A stretch of DNA of 64,000 bases from positions 1,178,001-1,242,000 of the forward strand of contig OY969581.1 of assembly GCA_963701265.1 (NCBI GenBank), read 5' to 3'. A model generated the notes under the pieces. The model saw only the letters and a list, made by a program, of their open reading frames with translations. It did no database searches and was not told the origin of the DNA. Both the position numbers and the translations under genes were made by a program. This DNA comes from VRUE01 sp963701265. GTDB taxonomy: Bacteria; Actinomycetota; Thermoleophilia; Solirubrobacterales; 70-9. Of the stretch, positions 24,681 to 33,265 are shown piece by piece (positions within the stretch are counted from its first letter, which is position 1; every line of letters begins with the position of its first letter).

Positions 24681-26209
24681 CCGAGGCGGTGAAAGCGCTG
24701 CGCGAGCTGGCCGCGATTCGCTCCGCGGGCGAAGACAGGCTCGGCTTTGCCCACGCACAGCACCGGCTGGCGGCGGTTTACGACCTGAAAGGAGAGCGCG
24801 ACACCGCCTTTGCCGCGCGGCGGCTGGCCGCCGAGGCCTTCGCTGCCAACGAGATGCTCGTCGATGCCGCGCTCGAGCGGCTGGCGATGGCCGACTACCA
24901 GCGAGCCCGGGCCGGCTACGGCGAGGCGATCGAGCTCTCGCGGGCGGCGCTCGCGGACGCGACGGCGGCGGAGCGGCTCGACCTCGGCGTTCGCGCGCGC
25001 GGCCTGCTCGGCGTCGCCCAGGCCAAGGGCGGCGAGTTCGAGACCGGGCTGGAGACCGTCCGCGGCGCGCTTGCCCTGGCCCTCGAGCACGACCTGACGC
25101 CGGTCGCCGCCGAGCTCTACCAGCGCCTCAGCATGGTCCTCTACGACGCCTCGGACTACCGCCGTGCCGAGGAAGCATTGGACACCGCGCTTGGCCTCTG
25201 CCGCACCGGCGAGGACGTCCGCACCGAGCTCGCCTGCGTCACCTGCCTCGTCTACGTGCTGCGCGAGCGCGGCGAGTGGGCGCGCGCCGGCGAGCTGGGC
25301 CGCGAGCTGATCGACTCCGACACGGCGGTTTGGGTGGCCGAGGGCCTGGTCGGGGCGATCCACGCCTTCCAGGGGAAGCTGTCCTCAGCGCGCCGAATGC
25401 TCTCGGCCTCGCGCTCGGTCTCATCCGCGGTCGGCCACTACAACATGTTCATGGACGCGACGACGGGCCTCGCCTACGTCGCCGCGGCCGAGGGGGCGGA
25501 GGAGGAAGCGGCCGAGCACTGCCGCACCCTGCTCGCCCGCTGGGAAGAGAGCGAGGACCACCATTACGCGATCTGGGGGATCCGCTGGGCGGCGACGTTC
25601 TTCGCCCGCCAGGGCGACCGCGGCAAGGTGCACGCCTGCACCGAGGCCTTGGCGAAGATGGCCTCCGAGGCCGGTCACGGCGACGCGATGGCGGCGCTGG
25701 CGCAGGCGATCGGCGAGATGGCCGTGCTCGACGGCGACGAGGCAGCGGCCGCCGAGCACTTCTCGCGGGCGGTGGAGCTCCATCGCACGCTCGCCGTTCC
25801 CTTCGAGCGCGCCCAGATCGAACTCCGCGCCGGGGTCGTGCTGGCGGCGGCCGGAGAGCGCGAGCAGGGGCTGGAGTGGCTGTGCGACGCCTACCGGACC
25901 GCCAGCAAGCTCGGCGCCCGGCCGCTTGCCTCGGCGGCTGCGCGCGAGGTGGCGGCGCTCGGCGAGTCGGTCGCCCAGCGCCTCGGCGGCCGGGCGGCGA
26001 CGAAAGCGGACGGCGTCCAGCTGACCCGTCGCGAGCTCGAGGTCCTGCGCCTGGTCTCGATCGGCCGCACCAACCGCGAGATCGCCGGGGAGCTCTTCAT
26101 CAGCCAGCGCACGGTCGACATGCACGTCCGCAACCTGCTCGGCAAGCTCGACTGCCGCTCCCGGGTCGAGGCCAGTCACCGCGCCGGCGAGCTCGGCCTG
26201 CTGGCCTAG
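24461..26209 (+). CDS. LuxR-family AAA regulator, C-terminal part (TPR and HTH)
   Basis: Second half of the same regulator, 582 residues. It opens with TPR-like helices (HWSGAGDAGRARAAYVEA, then many repeats up to about residue 500) that in this family sense a ligand or partner. It ends with a LuxR-type helix-turn-helix: QLTRRELEVLRLVSIGRTNR, then EIAGELFISQRTVDMHVRNL. The combined open frame would give about 950 residues, the usual length for MalT-like regulators. The internal ATG at 24461 could give a separate DNA-binding protein, but the family architecture argues for one broken gene. Sequencing error remains possible. Confidence 0.85.
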   Translation: MEIATHWSGAGDAGRARAAYVEAVRQSEGLHAYRDATKAASEALELWSEGEEDELRVETLERYARCAELSGELTEAVKALRELAAIRSAGEDRLGFAHAQHRLAAVYDLKGERDTAFAARRLAAEAFAANEMLVDAALERLAMADYQRARAGYGEAIELSRAALADATAAERLDLGVRARGLLGVAQAKGGEFETGLETVRGALALALEHDLTPVAAELYQRLSMVLYDASDYRRAEEALDTALGLCRTGEDVRTELACVTCLVYVLRERGEWARAGELGRELIDSDTAVWVAEGLVGAIHAFQGKLSSARRMLSASRSVSSAVGHYNMFMDATTGLAYVAAAEGAEEEAAEHCRTLLARWEESEDHHYAIWGIRWAATFFARQGDRGKVHACTEALAKMASEAGHGDAMAALAQAIGEMAVLDGDEAAAAEHFSRAVELHRTLAVPFERAQIELRAGVVLAAAGEREQGLEWLCDAYRTASKLGARPLASAAAREVAALGESVAQRLGGRAATKADGVQLTRRELEVLRLVSIGRTNREIAGELFISQRTVDMHVRNLLGKLDCRSRVEASHRAGELGLLA

Positions 26210-26228
26210 CTCGCCGGTCGCCGGCTCG

Positions 26229-27059
26229 TCAAGCCTTCGTTCGTCCGACCGCGAGCAGGTACTCCATCTCGAAGCGGGCGTCGTCGGCGCTGCCCAGGTT
26301 CTGCTCCTCGAAGTAGCCGTCCAGCGCCTGCTCGAACTCCGCCTCGCGCTCGTTGCGGCGGGCGTTTGCCTGCGCGGCGATCGTCGGGCCGTAGCGCTGC
26401 TTGAAGTGCTCGGCGTAGTCGATCGGACGATCGAAGACGGTCACCTCGAGCACATCACGCTCCAGCCGGTCGAACTCGACCCGCTCTCCGAACAACTCCC
26501 CCAGGTGGTCCTCGCCACCCCAGAGCGGTGGCGGCTGGGCACCGGGCGGCGGCGCCGGGGCGAACGGCCCAATCGTGCGGAAGAGGCCGCCGATCATGCC
26601 CTCCGGCGTCCAGCTCAGCAGCCCGATCGTCCCGCCCGGGCGGCAGACCCGCACGAGCTCGTCGGCGGCCGCTTGGTGGTGGGGCGCGAACATCACCCCG
26701 ATCGAGGAGATGACGACGTCGAAGGCGGCGTCCTCGAAGGGAAGGTCCTCGGCGTCGGCCTCGGCCCACTCGAGCTCCACGCCCTCGGCCTCGGCACGGG
26801 CGCGGCCGGCATCGAACAGCTCCGGCGTCAGGTCGCTGGCGACGACCGTTGCCCCGCTGGCGGCCGCCGGAATTGCCGCGTTGCCGGTCCCGGCGGCGAC
26901 GTCGAGAACGCGCACCCCCGATCCGATCTCGCAGGCCTCGACCAGGCGCGGCCCGAGTGGCAGCAGGAAGGTCTCGACCATCGAGGGGTAGTCCCCGGAC
27001 GCCCACATCGCCCGGTGGCGGGCCTTGAGCTCGCTGTTTGCATCCGCCGCGTCGTTCAC
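26229..27059 (-). CDS. Class I SAM-dependent methyltransferase
   Basis: A 276-residue methyltransferase. SAM-binding motif I is VRVLDVAAGTGNAAIPAAA; the acidic residue ending strand 2 is in VVASDLTPELF, and AEDLPFEDAAFDVVISSIGV supplies motifs II-III. The latter is typical of UbiE/COQ5-like and small-molecule methyltransferases. GTG start at 27059 with the strong Shine-Dalgarno AAAGGAGATCCA. Acceptor unknown. Separated from the GST gene by 67 bases. Confidence 0.92.
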   Translation of the reverse strand: MNDAADANSELKARHRAMWASGDYPSMVETFLLPLGPRLVEACEIGSGVRVLDVAAGTGNAAIPAAASGATVVASDLTPELFDAGRARAEAEGVELEWAEADAEDLPFEDAAFDVVISSIGVMFAPHHQAAADELVRVCRPGGTIGLLSWTPEGMIGGLFRTIGPFAPAPPPGAQPPPLWGGEDHLGELFGERVEFDRLERDVLEVTVFDRPIDYAEHFKQRYGPTIAAQANARRNEREAEFEQALDGYFEEQNLGSADDARFEMEYLLAVGRTKA

Positions 27060-27126
27060 TGGATCTCCTTTTCGCGTTTGCTGGGTGGAGATGGTCTACG
27101 CCAAGTCGGCGAGGGATTCAACTTCA

Positions 27127-27900
27127 TCAATGACCCGCGAGGCCGCTGTACCGCTCCTGACGGAACATCTTCAGTGCGTAGGCGCCGGCCGGATGCGCCC
27201 GCAGCTCGCGGACCGTCGCCGCCATTGCAGCCGGCAGCGCGTCGGGCTGGGGCAGTGGCACGCCGTACTCTGGCGGCATCAGCACTGCTGCCGCCAGCGC
27301 GGCAAAGGTCAGGTCGGCGGCGCTGAAGCGTTCGCCGCAGAGGTAGGGACGCCCGTCGCTCAGCCTCGCGGCAACGTCGTCGAAGGTCGTGCGTACCTCC
27401 ACTTCAGACTGTGCGGCGGTGGCCGGGGTGACGTCGAGGTAACGGTCGATGATCAGGGAGACTGCCGGGTAGGCGAATGGCAACCCGCGACGTTGCCAGG
27501 CGGGCACGCCTGTGCAGGCATAGGCGACTGCTATGTCACGACGCCCGCGCAGGGCGTTGTACATCCACCTGCGTCCCTCGGGACCGAGGCGCGCGTCGAA
27601 GTCACCCTGCAATTCCCTCACTTCAGCCGCCGCGGCGGGGTCCTCACCGAACAGGCTGCGGCCCGGTGGCGCCTTGGCGCTGGCCGCCTCGACGATGTCG
27701 GCCGAGTCGGCAAGGACCCGGTCTCCCCAGACGAGCACGGGCGCGGTTTTTCCACCTCCGGCACGTTTGACCGGGATCCAGTGGAGGATCTGAAGGTGGG
27801 CCCGCTCCTCGTAGACGATTCCTGCGTGGTCGAGCGCCCAGCGAGCCTTCTCGCAGTAGTGACTGATCGGAATCGTGATCAGAACCGGCCTCTCGCTCAT
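27127..27900 (-). CDS. Glutathione S-transferase family protein
   Basis: A 257-residue GST-like protein. The N-terminal thioredoxin-like domain has ITIPISHYCEKARWALDHAG with Ser/Tyr/Cys in the active-site region, followed by LVWGDRVLADSADIVEA (the cis-Pro/SNAIL-like site reads ADSADI). The C-terminal helical domain carries GERFSAADLTFAALAA, the conserved N-capping box of GSTs. Actinobacteria of this type usually use mycothiol rather than glutathione, so its thiol cofactor is unclear. The ATG at 27900 begins the first strand; longer frames run into an upstream gene. Confidence 0.88.
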   Translation of the reverse strand: MSERPVLITIPISHYCEKARWALDHAGIVYEERAHLQILHWIPVKRAGGGKTAPVLVWGDRVLADSADIVEAASAKAPPGRSLFGEDPAAAAEVRELQGDFDARLGPEGRRWMYNALRGRRDIAVAYACTGVPAWQRRGLPFAYPAVSLIIDRYLDVTPATAAQSEVEVRTTFDDVAARLSDGRPYLCGERFSAADLTFAALAAAVLMPPEYGVPLPQPDALPAAMAATVRELRAHPAGAYALKMFRQERYSGLAGH

Positions 27901-27940
27901 GGCAACAGTGTGCCCGGCGGTGGTGCAGGGCGTCGGCCGG

Positions 27941-28183
27941 CTAGAGCGGGGACTTGGAGCGGGCCTTCTTGCCCTTCGAGTGACTCTTGTCGGCGGCTCG
28001 CTGCGAGGTTCCGAACGATTTGGACAGCAGGCGGCCGATCGGGCCGGGCGCCTTGGCGCCGGCGCGCTGGCCAGTGGAGAAGCCCTTGTCGGTCGCACGG
28101 CGCGCGTGGTCGGAAAAGCGCGGCAGCAGAAAGCCCAGGATCGCCAGGAGGACACAGATTCCAATCACGGCTCCAATCAGCAC
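27941..28183 (-). CDS. Small membrane protein with basic, Ser/Lys-rich tail
   Basis: About 80 residues from GTG at 28183. One hydrophobic helix (VLIGAVIGICVLLAILGFLL) is followed by a strongly basic, low-complexity tail with two similar blocks (RRATDKGFSTGQRAG and SKSFGTSQRAADKSHSKG) and ending KGKKARSKSPL. A TTG at 28216 would add eleven residues but lies inside the promoter-like element 28194-28220, so GTG 28183 is preferred and would make the mRNA nearly leaderless. Tail charge suggests binding to nucleic acid, polyphosphate or membrane lipids. Function unknown. Confidence 0.6.
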   Translation of the reverse strand: MLIGAVIGICVLLAILGFLLPRFSDHARRATDKGFSTGQRAGAKAPGPIGRLLSKSFGTSQRAADKSHSKGKKARSKSPL

Positions 28184-28193
28184 GGACGGTCGA

Positions 28194-28220
28194 GTACCCC
28201 GGCTGGCAGTCCCCAAAAAC
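28194..28220 (-). promoter_or_regulatory. Stress-sigma-type promoter GTTT-N17-GGGTAC
   Basis: On the minus strand GTTT (28220-28217) and GGGTAC (28199-28194) are 17 bases apart. It lies 10 bases before GTG 28183 of the small basic-tailed membrane protein. Confidence 0.5.
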
Positions 28221-28294
28221 GAGTGTCGATCTCACGGAGGCGCCGGTCGGGGCGTTTACATAGGTGAGGCACGCAACCCGAGAGGAGCCGGCCC

Positions 28295-28810
28295 ATGACC
28301 GCAACGCACACGACCATCGACTCGCCGCTTGGCGATCTGACGCTCGTCGCCAGGGACGGAGTGCTGAGCGGGCTCTACTTTCCGGGGCACTGGTACATGC
28401 CTGCCCCCGACGTCTTTGGCGCGCGGTCCGAGCATGGCTTTGAGCAGACCGAACGGCAGCTGGGCGAGTACTTCGGCGGTGAGCGAACCGAGTTCGAGCT
28501 GGAGACGACGATCGCCGGCGACGGATTCCAGCGGCGCGTCTGGGAGCTGATCGACCGCATTCCCTACGGGCAGACCACCACCTACGGCGAGATGGCCGCG
28601 GAGCTGGGGGACCCGACCCTGGCGCGCAAGGTCGGCGGCGCCGTCGGCCGCAACCCGCTCTCGATCGTCACCCCCTGCCACCGGGTGGTCGGCAAGGACG
28701 GCAAGCTCACCGGCTACGCCGGCGGCCTCGAGCGCAAGCGGTTCCTGCTCGAGCTGGAGGGAGCGGCTGAGCGACTGGCCGGGGATCAGCAGCTGTCGCT
28801 CTCGGGCTGA
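28295..28810 (+). CDS. ogt: Methylated-DNA-[protein]-cysteine S-methyltransferase
   Basis: Repairs O6-methylguanine in DNA by suicidal transfer of the methyl group to a cysteine. It is 171 residues with the acceptor Cys128 in IVTPCHRVVGKDGKL and the helix-turn-helix arginine finger in TTYGEMAAELGDPTLARKV. The N-terminal Ada-like domain has SPLGDLTLVARDG. ATG start preceded by GAGGAG. It is divergent from the small basic-tailed membrane protein. Single-domain form, so no Ada regulatory half. Confidence 0.94.
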   Translation: MTATHTTIDSPLGDLTLVARDGVLSGLYFPGHWYMPAPDVFGARSEHGFEQTERQLGEYFGGERTEFELETTIAGDGFQRRVWELIDRIPYGQTTTYGEMAAELGDPTLARKVGGAVGRNPLSIVTPCHRVVGKDGKLTGYAGGLERKRFLLELEGAAERLAGDQQLSLSG

Positions 28811-28825
28811 CGGTTTGCAGTCGGG

Positions 28826-29608
28826 CTAGCGCGGCTTGATCACATGCGCGGCCAGATCGGCGGGTGCGCCCTTGGCGCGGAAGCGCCGGTTCTTGGCGCT
28901 GACTGCAGCGGGGTCGAGGGCCGCGAGGGTCGGGTCGGAGACGAGGATCTCGCCCGGCTTGGCCGCCTCGGCGAGGCGGGCGGCGATGTTGACGTCGACC
29001 CCGAAGTAGTCGCCGCCGAGCTTGCGCGGGCGGCCGAGGTGGATCCCGGTCCGCAGTTGCGGGCGGTACCCGTCGAGCTCGATCAGCCCTGTTTGCCGAT
29101 GGGCGGCGAAGGCCGCATCGACGGCGCTGCCGGCGTCCCAGAACGCTCCCATCAGCCCATCGCCGAGGCGCTTCACCACCTCGCCACGCCGGTCCAGAAT
29201 CGGTGGCTCGACCGCCTCGCCGAATTCGCGCAGCAGCTTGACCGCCTGCCGGTCGCCGGCCTCCAGCGCCCAGCTGGAGAAGCCGACCAGGTCGGTGAAG
29301 AGGATCGCCACGTCGACCTTGCCGCGGCCGCGGTCCTGCCGCTCCGACAGTCGCTGCCAGGCCTGCAGCGCGGTTAGACCAAGCTCGCCGAGGACGCCCG
29401 GCTCGGCGGCCCTGGCGGCGACCAGCTGCCGGGCCGCCAGATCGGCCGGCCGGCCACGGGCGGTGGAGAGCCGGTCGACGAACTCATCGTCGCCCATGGC
29501 CTGCTCGCGCGCCTGTCGGGCGGAGGCGACCAGCTTCGGGTGCCGGTTGAACCGTCGCGCGGCGGCGGCGAGGCGCTTTGCGGCTGACTCCTTTGGCGCA
29601 TCTGTCAC
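28826..29608 (-). CDS. Class III adenylate/guanylate cyclase
   Basis: A 260-residue protein with a helical N-terminal domain (residues 10-95) and a C-terminal class III cyclase catalytic domain. Metal-binding aspartates are Asp106 in ILFTDLVGFS and Asp150 in VKRLGDGLMGAFW; Lys146 in the same segment recognises the base. The transition-state residues lie in YFGVDVNIAARLAEAA. All catalytic positions appear present, so it should make cAMP or cGMP. No membrane helix, so it is cytoplasmic. The N-terminal domain resembles the input region of Rv1264-type cyclases. ATG start. Convergent with the ogt gene and divergent from the acyl-CoA synthetase. Confidence 0.9.
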   Translation of the reverse strand: MTDAPKESAAKRLAAAARRFNRHPKLVASARQAREQAMGDDEFVDRLSTARGRPADLAARQLVAARAAEPGVLGELGLTALQAWQRLSERQDRGRGKVDVAILFTDLVGFSSWALEAGDRQAVKLLREFGEAVEPPILDRRGEVVKRLGDGLMGAFWDAGSAVDAAFAAHRQTGLIELDGYRPQLRTGIHLGRPRKLGGDYFGVDVNIAARLAEAAKPGEILVSDPTLAALDPAAVSAKNRRFRAKGAPADLAAHVIKPR

Positions 29609-29630
29609 GGCCTCAGCCTACGATCCGCCG

Positions 29631-31208
29631 GTGCAGATCGACGGAACCGCACTCGAGCGGCCGGCGCCACCGCTCGGCGAGCTGCTGAGCGCCGGCGTGG
29701 AGGCGCGCCCCGACGAGGTCGCGCTGATCTCGGCCGAGCGCTCGCTCAGCTGGCGCCAGCTCGACGAGGAGAGCACGCGGCTGGCCGCCGGCTATCGCGG
29801 GCTGGGACTGGCAGTCGGGGACCGGCTGGCCTCGCTGATGCCGAACCGGATCGACCTCGTCGTCCACTACCTCGCGTGTTTTCGGGCCGGGCTGGTCGCG
29901 ACGCCGCTCAACTACCGCTACACCGCGCGTGAGATCGACCACGCGCTGGAGGTCAGCGGCGCCCGGGCGCTCCTTGTCCACGTCGAGCGGGCGGGCGACG
30001 TGGCGGAGAGCAAGCTCGCCGCTGAGCTCGAGCTGGGGACGATCGCCTACGACGACGGCAATGGAAGCGGGCCGGGGGAGTGGGCCCACAACTTCACGGG
30101 GCTGCTCGAGCACGATCCGCTGCCGGCGGAGTCACCGCCGGACCCGAGTCGGCCGGCCGCGATCTTCTTCACCTCGGGCAGCACCGGCCCGGCCAAGGGC
30201 GTAACCCACACGCGCGAATCGCTGCGCTGGATGATCGCCAGCGCCGCCACCGCTTTTGAGCTTGACGCCGCTGACGTCTTCCTGCCCGGCTCCTCGATGT
30301 CCCACATCGGCTCCTTCCTCTGGGCGCTCAGCATGCTCTCGGTTGGCGGCCGGGTCGTCGTCGCCCGCACCACCGACAGCCACGAGCTGCTGCCGCTGCT
30401 GCGCGCGCAGCAGCCGAGCGTGATGGCGATGATCCCGGCGGCATTGCTGGCCCTGGTCCGCGACCACGACCTGCAGCCCGGCGACCTCTCCTGCCTGCGG
30501 ATCTGCCGCTCGGGCTCGGACAAGGTCTCGACCGAGCTGCTGACCGAGTTCGCGGCTGCCGCCGGCTTCCCGATCGTCGAGGGCTACGGCATGACCGAGG
30601 TCGGCCTGGCGACGCTCAACCCGCCCTCCGGCGTGGTCAAGCAGGGCTCGATCGGGCCGCCGATTGGCGGCTACAGCGTCGCCCTGCGCAATGAGGACGG
30701 GGAGCCGATCGAGGGCGAAGAGGTCGGCCGGATCTGGATCCGCACCCGCAGCCGCATGGCCGGCTACTGGCAGGCGCCGGAGGCAACCGCCGAGGTGCTC
30801 GCGGATGAGTGGCTGGACTCCGGCGACCTGGCGCGCGCCGACGAGGACGGCTACCTCTGGTTCTTCGGCCGCAAGAAGCAGGTGATCGTCCACGACGGCT
30901 CCAACATCAGCCCGCTCGAGGTCGAGGCCGCGCTGGATGAACACCCGGCGATCGGCGTCGCCGGTGTCGTCGGCATCCACGACACCGTCCACGGCGAGAA
31001 CGTGCGCGCCTACGTCACCCTGCGCGAGGGAGCCGAGCGCCCCTCGAGCGCCGACCTGATCGTCTTCTGCCGCGAGCGCGTCGGCTACAAGGCCCCCGAG
31101 GAGATCATCTTTCTCGATGAGATGCCGCTCAACCCGACCGGCAAGATCGACCGCGTCGGCCTGAAGCAGATGGCCGAAGACCACCTGCACCCGCACGGGC
31201 TGGATTGA
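29631..31208 (+). CDS. AMP-dependent acyl-CoA synthetase/ligase
   Basis: Activates a carboxylic acid to its CoA thioester through an acyl-AMP. It is 525 residues. The P-loop-like motif is IFFTSGSTGPAKGVTHT, the core motif GYGMTEVGLATL, the hinge SGDLARADEDGYLWFFGR and the catalytic C-terminal lysine is in NPTGKIDRVGL. The N-terminal domain starts with the typical RPDEVALISAERSLSWRQLDEE in two parts. Long-chain or aromatic acids are likely substrates given the fatty-acid genes nearby. GTG start at 29631, 22 bases from the divergent cyclase gene. Confidence 0.94.
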   Translation: MQIDGTALERPAPPLGELLSAGVEARPDEVALISAERSLSWRQLDEESTRLAAGYRGLGLAVGDRLASLMPNRIDLVVHYLACFRAGLVATPLNYRYTAREIDHALEVSGARALLVHVERAGDVAESKLAAELELGTIAYDDGNGSGPGEWAHNFTGLLEHDPLPAESPPDPSRPAAIFFTSGSTGPAKGVTHTRESLRWMIASAATAFELDAADVFLPGSSMSHIGSFLWALSMLSVGGRVVVARTTDSHELLPLLRAQQPSVMAMIPAALLALVRDHDLQPGDLSCLRICRSGSDKVSTELLTEFAAAAGFPIVEGYGMTEVGLATLNPPSGVVKQGSIGPPIGGYSVALRNEDGEPIEGEEVGRIWIRTRSRMAGYWQAPEATAEVLADEWLDSGDLARADEDGYLWFFGRKKQVIVHDGSNISPLEVEAALDEHPAIGVAGVVGIHDTVHGENVRAYVTLREGAERPSSADLIVFCRERVGYKAPEEIIFLDEMPLNPTGKIDRVGLKQMAEDHLHPHGLD

Positions 31209-31213
31209 GCGGG

Positions 31214-32059
31214 CTAGCTGAGGATTGAAATCAGCGCGTTGGCGACGATGGCCAGCGGTGTTGCGGTCAATGAGAGTCTGCTGAAGAAGCGTTGCCAGCC
31301 GCCGCGGTAGTGGACACTCTCGAGGAGAGTTAGGCCGACGACGTGGGCCATGTTGATCAGGGCGACGGCCATCGCGATCAGGATCTGCGCCGCGCCGCCG
31401 GCGGAGTCCGTACCGGGCCCGGTGCCGGCGAGCACGATGACGACGATCGTGCCGATGATCGCGATCAGGATGCCGGCCAAGCCGCCGCGGGTGAGCCGGG
31501 GCAAGTTCGGCGAGAGCTCGACCTGGTGCTCGGCGCCCGGCTCGGGATCGAGCCCGGGTCCGGACTCCTCGACGTCGGCCAGGTGAGGCGGGCCCTCGTC
31601 CTCGTCGCGCCGCAGGCTGATCATGCGCACCGCGGGCTCGAGCTCAGTTTTGGCACGCTCGAAGAGCCCGTCCTCGAACCAACGGGCCTGGTCGGAGGCG
31701 TGGGCGACGATCAGGATCTCGTCGGCGGCGAACTGCCGCAACGCATCCCCGGCGGCGATCAACGGATCGCTGTCGCCGATTTCGCCGCGAGCGACGATGC
31801 CCGCCCGGTTGAGTTCATCGAGCGAGGTCTCGAGCCGTTGCCCCGCCTCCATCGAGGCGGCGTCGACGTCGCCGAGGGCGTGACGGAACGGGGACTTCTC
31901 GACCGCCGGTGAGGTGACCAGGACCTCCATTGCGTCGATCTCACCGAGATGCGCGCGCAGGTCCTCGAGCAGCTCCGGCCCGGCCAAATCGTCGGTGGCG
32001 ACGATGAGGACGCGGGAATCAGGCTGGAGGGTTGCTTCGCCGTTGCTTTGCTTCTGCAT
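31214..32059 (-). CDS. Universal-stress-like protein with C-terminal membrane helices
   Basis: A 281-residue protein. Residues 17-155 form an alpha/beta domain of Usp type (RVLIVATDDLAGPELLEDL, then VEVLVTS-like strand, and EILIVAHASDQARWFEDGLF). An acidic linker (RRDEDEGPPHLADVEESGPG) leads to three hydrophobic helices from residue 188 to the end (GILIAIIGTIVVIVLAG; ILIAMAVALINMAHVVGLTL; SLTATPLAIVANALISIL). Domain order is the reverse of the protein at 16143. ATG start with AGGAG 5 bases before, directly behind a GTTT-N17-GGGTAT promoter. Likely stress-response membrane protein. Confidence 0.65.
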   Translation of the reverse strand: MQKQSNGEATLQPDSRVLIVATDDLAGPELLEDLRAHLGEIDAMEVLVTSPAVEKSPFRHALGDVDAASMEAGQRLETSLDELNRAGIVARGEIGDSDPLIAAGDALRQFAADEILIVAHASDQARWFEDGLFERAKTELEPAVRMISLRRDEDEGPPHLADVEESGPGLDPEPGAEHQVELSPNLPRLTRGGLAGILIAIIGTIVVIVLAGTGPGTDSAGGAAQILIAMAVALINMAHVVGLTLLESVHYRGGWQRFFSRLSLTATPLAIVANALISILS

Positions 32060-32070
32060 TGCTCCTATGA

Positions 32071-32097
32071 ATACCCCCGGGTCGGTGCCCGCGAAAC
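32071..32097 (-). promoter_or_regulatory. Stress-sigma-type promoter GTTT-N17-GGGTAT
   Basis: Minus strand: GTTT (32097-32094), 17 bases, GGGTAT (32076-32071), a perfect consensus -10. The start codon of the Usp-like gene is 12 bases further and has its own AGGAG. Confidence 0.6.
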
Positions 32098-32105
32098 CGG
32101 CACGC

Positions 32106-33212
32106 TTACCTGCGACGGGTGGTCAGGTACGCGATCAGGCCCGCCATGCCGCTTTCGTGCTGGACCCGCCGCTGGTCGTCGGCGCCGTTGCCCTCGCGCA
32201 GGATCCGCTCCACCTCCTCGAGCGCCGCGTCGCTGCCGAGCTCGCGGGCGTAGGGGTGGACGGAATCGAGCACCCTGCGACCGACCTCGCGGGCCGGCGC
32301 CGGGTCGTCCTCGTCAAAGAGGATGCTCGCCTCCAAGCCGTGGCTGGCCGCCTGGAAGTAGGACTCCTCCAGTGCCTCGCGGTAGACGCTGGGCGCGCTC
32401 GGCCGGTCGAGCTCCTTGGCGGCGATCGCCTGGATCAGGGCGGCGATCGCACTTGAGGCCAGCACCCCGGTCTGCACGTCGACGGCCCTGACCTCGACCG
32501 TGCCGAGTTGGGGATGGGGACGGACGTCCCACCAGATGTAGGTGTAGTCGTCGACTCCGGCGGCGGCGATCAGCTGGTCGGCGACCTGGCGGAACTCTTC
32601 GTAATCGCGGAACTGGCGCGGCAGCTGGAAGCGGGGGTAGCTGCGCACGACCGAGGAGCGGGAGCTGGCGTTGCCCGAGTCGATTCCCTCGCGGAAGGGG
32701 GAGTTGGCACTCAGCGCCTGCAGCAGTGGCAGGTAGAGGCGAAAGGCGTTGGCGAGGCGCACCGCGGTCTCCGGATCCGGCGCGCCGACGTGCACGTGCA
32801 GCCCGCAGGGCGGCGTTCGCAGCAGGTCGCCGAAGTCGCGGCGGACGACCTCGTAGCGCGGCTTGGAGACGAGCTTCGCTTCGCCGGCGTCGGCGGCCGG
32901 GTGCAGGCCGGAGGCGAGCAGGCCATAGCCGGTCTCGTTGATCACCCGCCGCATCTCGCCGAGCTGGGTCTGGACCTCGCCGGCGTCGTGACAGACGCCG
33001 GTCTTCAGCTCGATCTGCTCGGCAAAGATCTCCGAGGAGACCCGGCCGGCAAAGGCGGCGGGGACACTGTCGAGCACCGCCTCGGCGGCAGCGACCAGCT
33101 CGCCCTCCTCGTCAACCAACAGCAGCTCCTCCTCGACGCCGAGCGAGAGCGGTGGCGAGGCGCCGAAGCGGTGCTCGTCGGCCGCCTCGCGTGCTGAACG
33201 ATCGGGAAGCAT
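32106..33212 (-). CDS. YbdK-type carboxylate-amine ligase (glutamate-cysteine ligase 2 family)
   Basis: An ATP-dependent carboxylate-amine ligase of the GCS2/YbdK family, 368 residues. The N-terminal GVEEELLLVDEEGELV and EIFAEQIELKTGVCHD hold metal- and ATP-binding acidic residues. The central CGLHVHVGAPDPETAVRL is a family signature, with WWDVRPHPQLGTVEVRAVD near residue 240. In actinobacteria EgtA and YbdK proteins make gamma-glutamyl peptides; whether this one makes gamma-glutamylcysteine cannot be told from sequence alone. ATG start, preceded by a GTTT-N15-GGGTAA promoter-like site at short distance. Confidence 0.9.
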   Translation of the reverse strand: MLPDRSAREAADEHRFGASPPLSLGVEEELLLVDEEGELVAAAEAVLDSVPAAFAGRVSSEIFAEQIELKTGVCHDAGEVQTQLGEMRRVINETGYGLLASGLHPAADAGEAKLVSKPRYEVVRRDFGDLLRTPPCGLHVHVGAPDPETAVRLANAFRLYLPLLQALSANSPFREGIDSGNASSRSSVVRSYPRFQLPRQFRDYEEFRQVADQLIAAAGVDDYTYIWWDVRPHPQLGTVEVRAVDVQTGVLASSAIAALIQAIAAKELDRPSAPSVYREALEESYFQAASHGLEASILFDEDDPAPAREVGRRVLDSVHPYARELGSDAALEEVERILREGNGADDQRRVQHESGMAGLIAYLTTRRR

Positions 33213-33225
33213 CAGGGCTACCGGA

Positions 33226-33250
33226 TTACCCAGACCGCCGCGGGCAAAAC
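33226..33250 (-). promoter_or_regulatory. Stress-sigma-type promoter GTTT-N15-GGGTAA
   Basis: Minus strand: GTTT (33250-33247), 15 bases, GGGTAA (33231-33226), 13 bases before the start codon of the YbdK-like ligase. Confidence 0.5.
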
Positions 33251-33265
33251 GCGCAGCTGCTCAGG

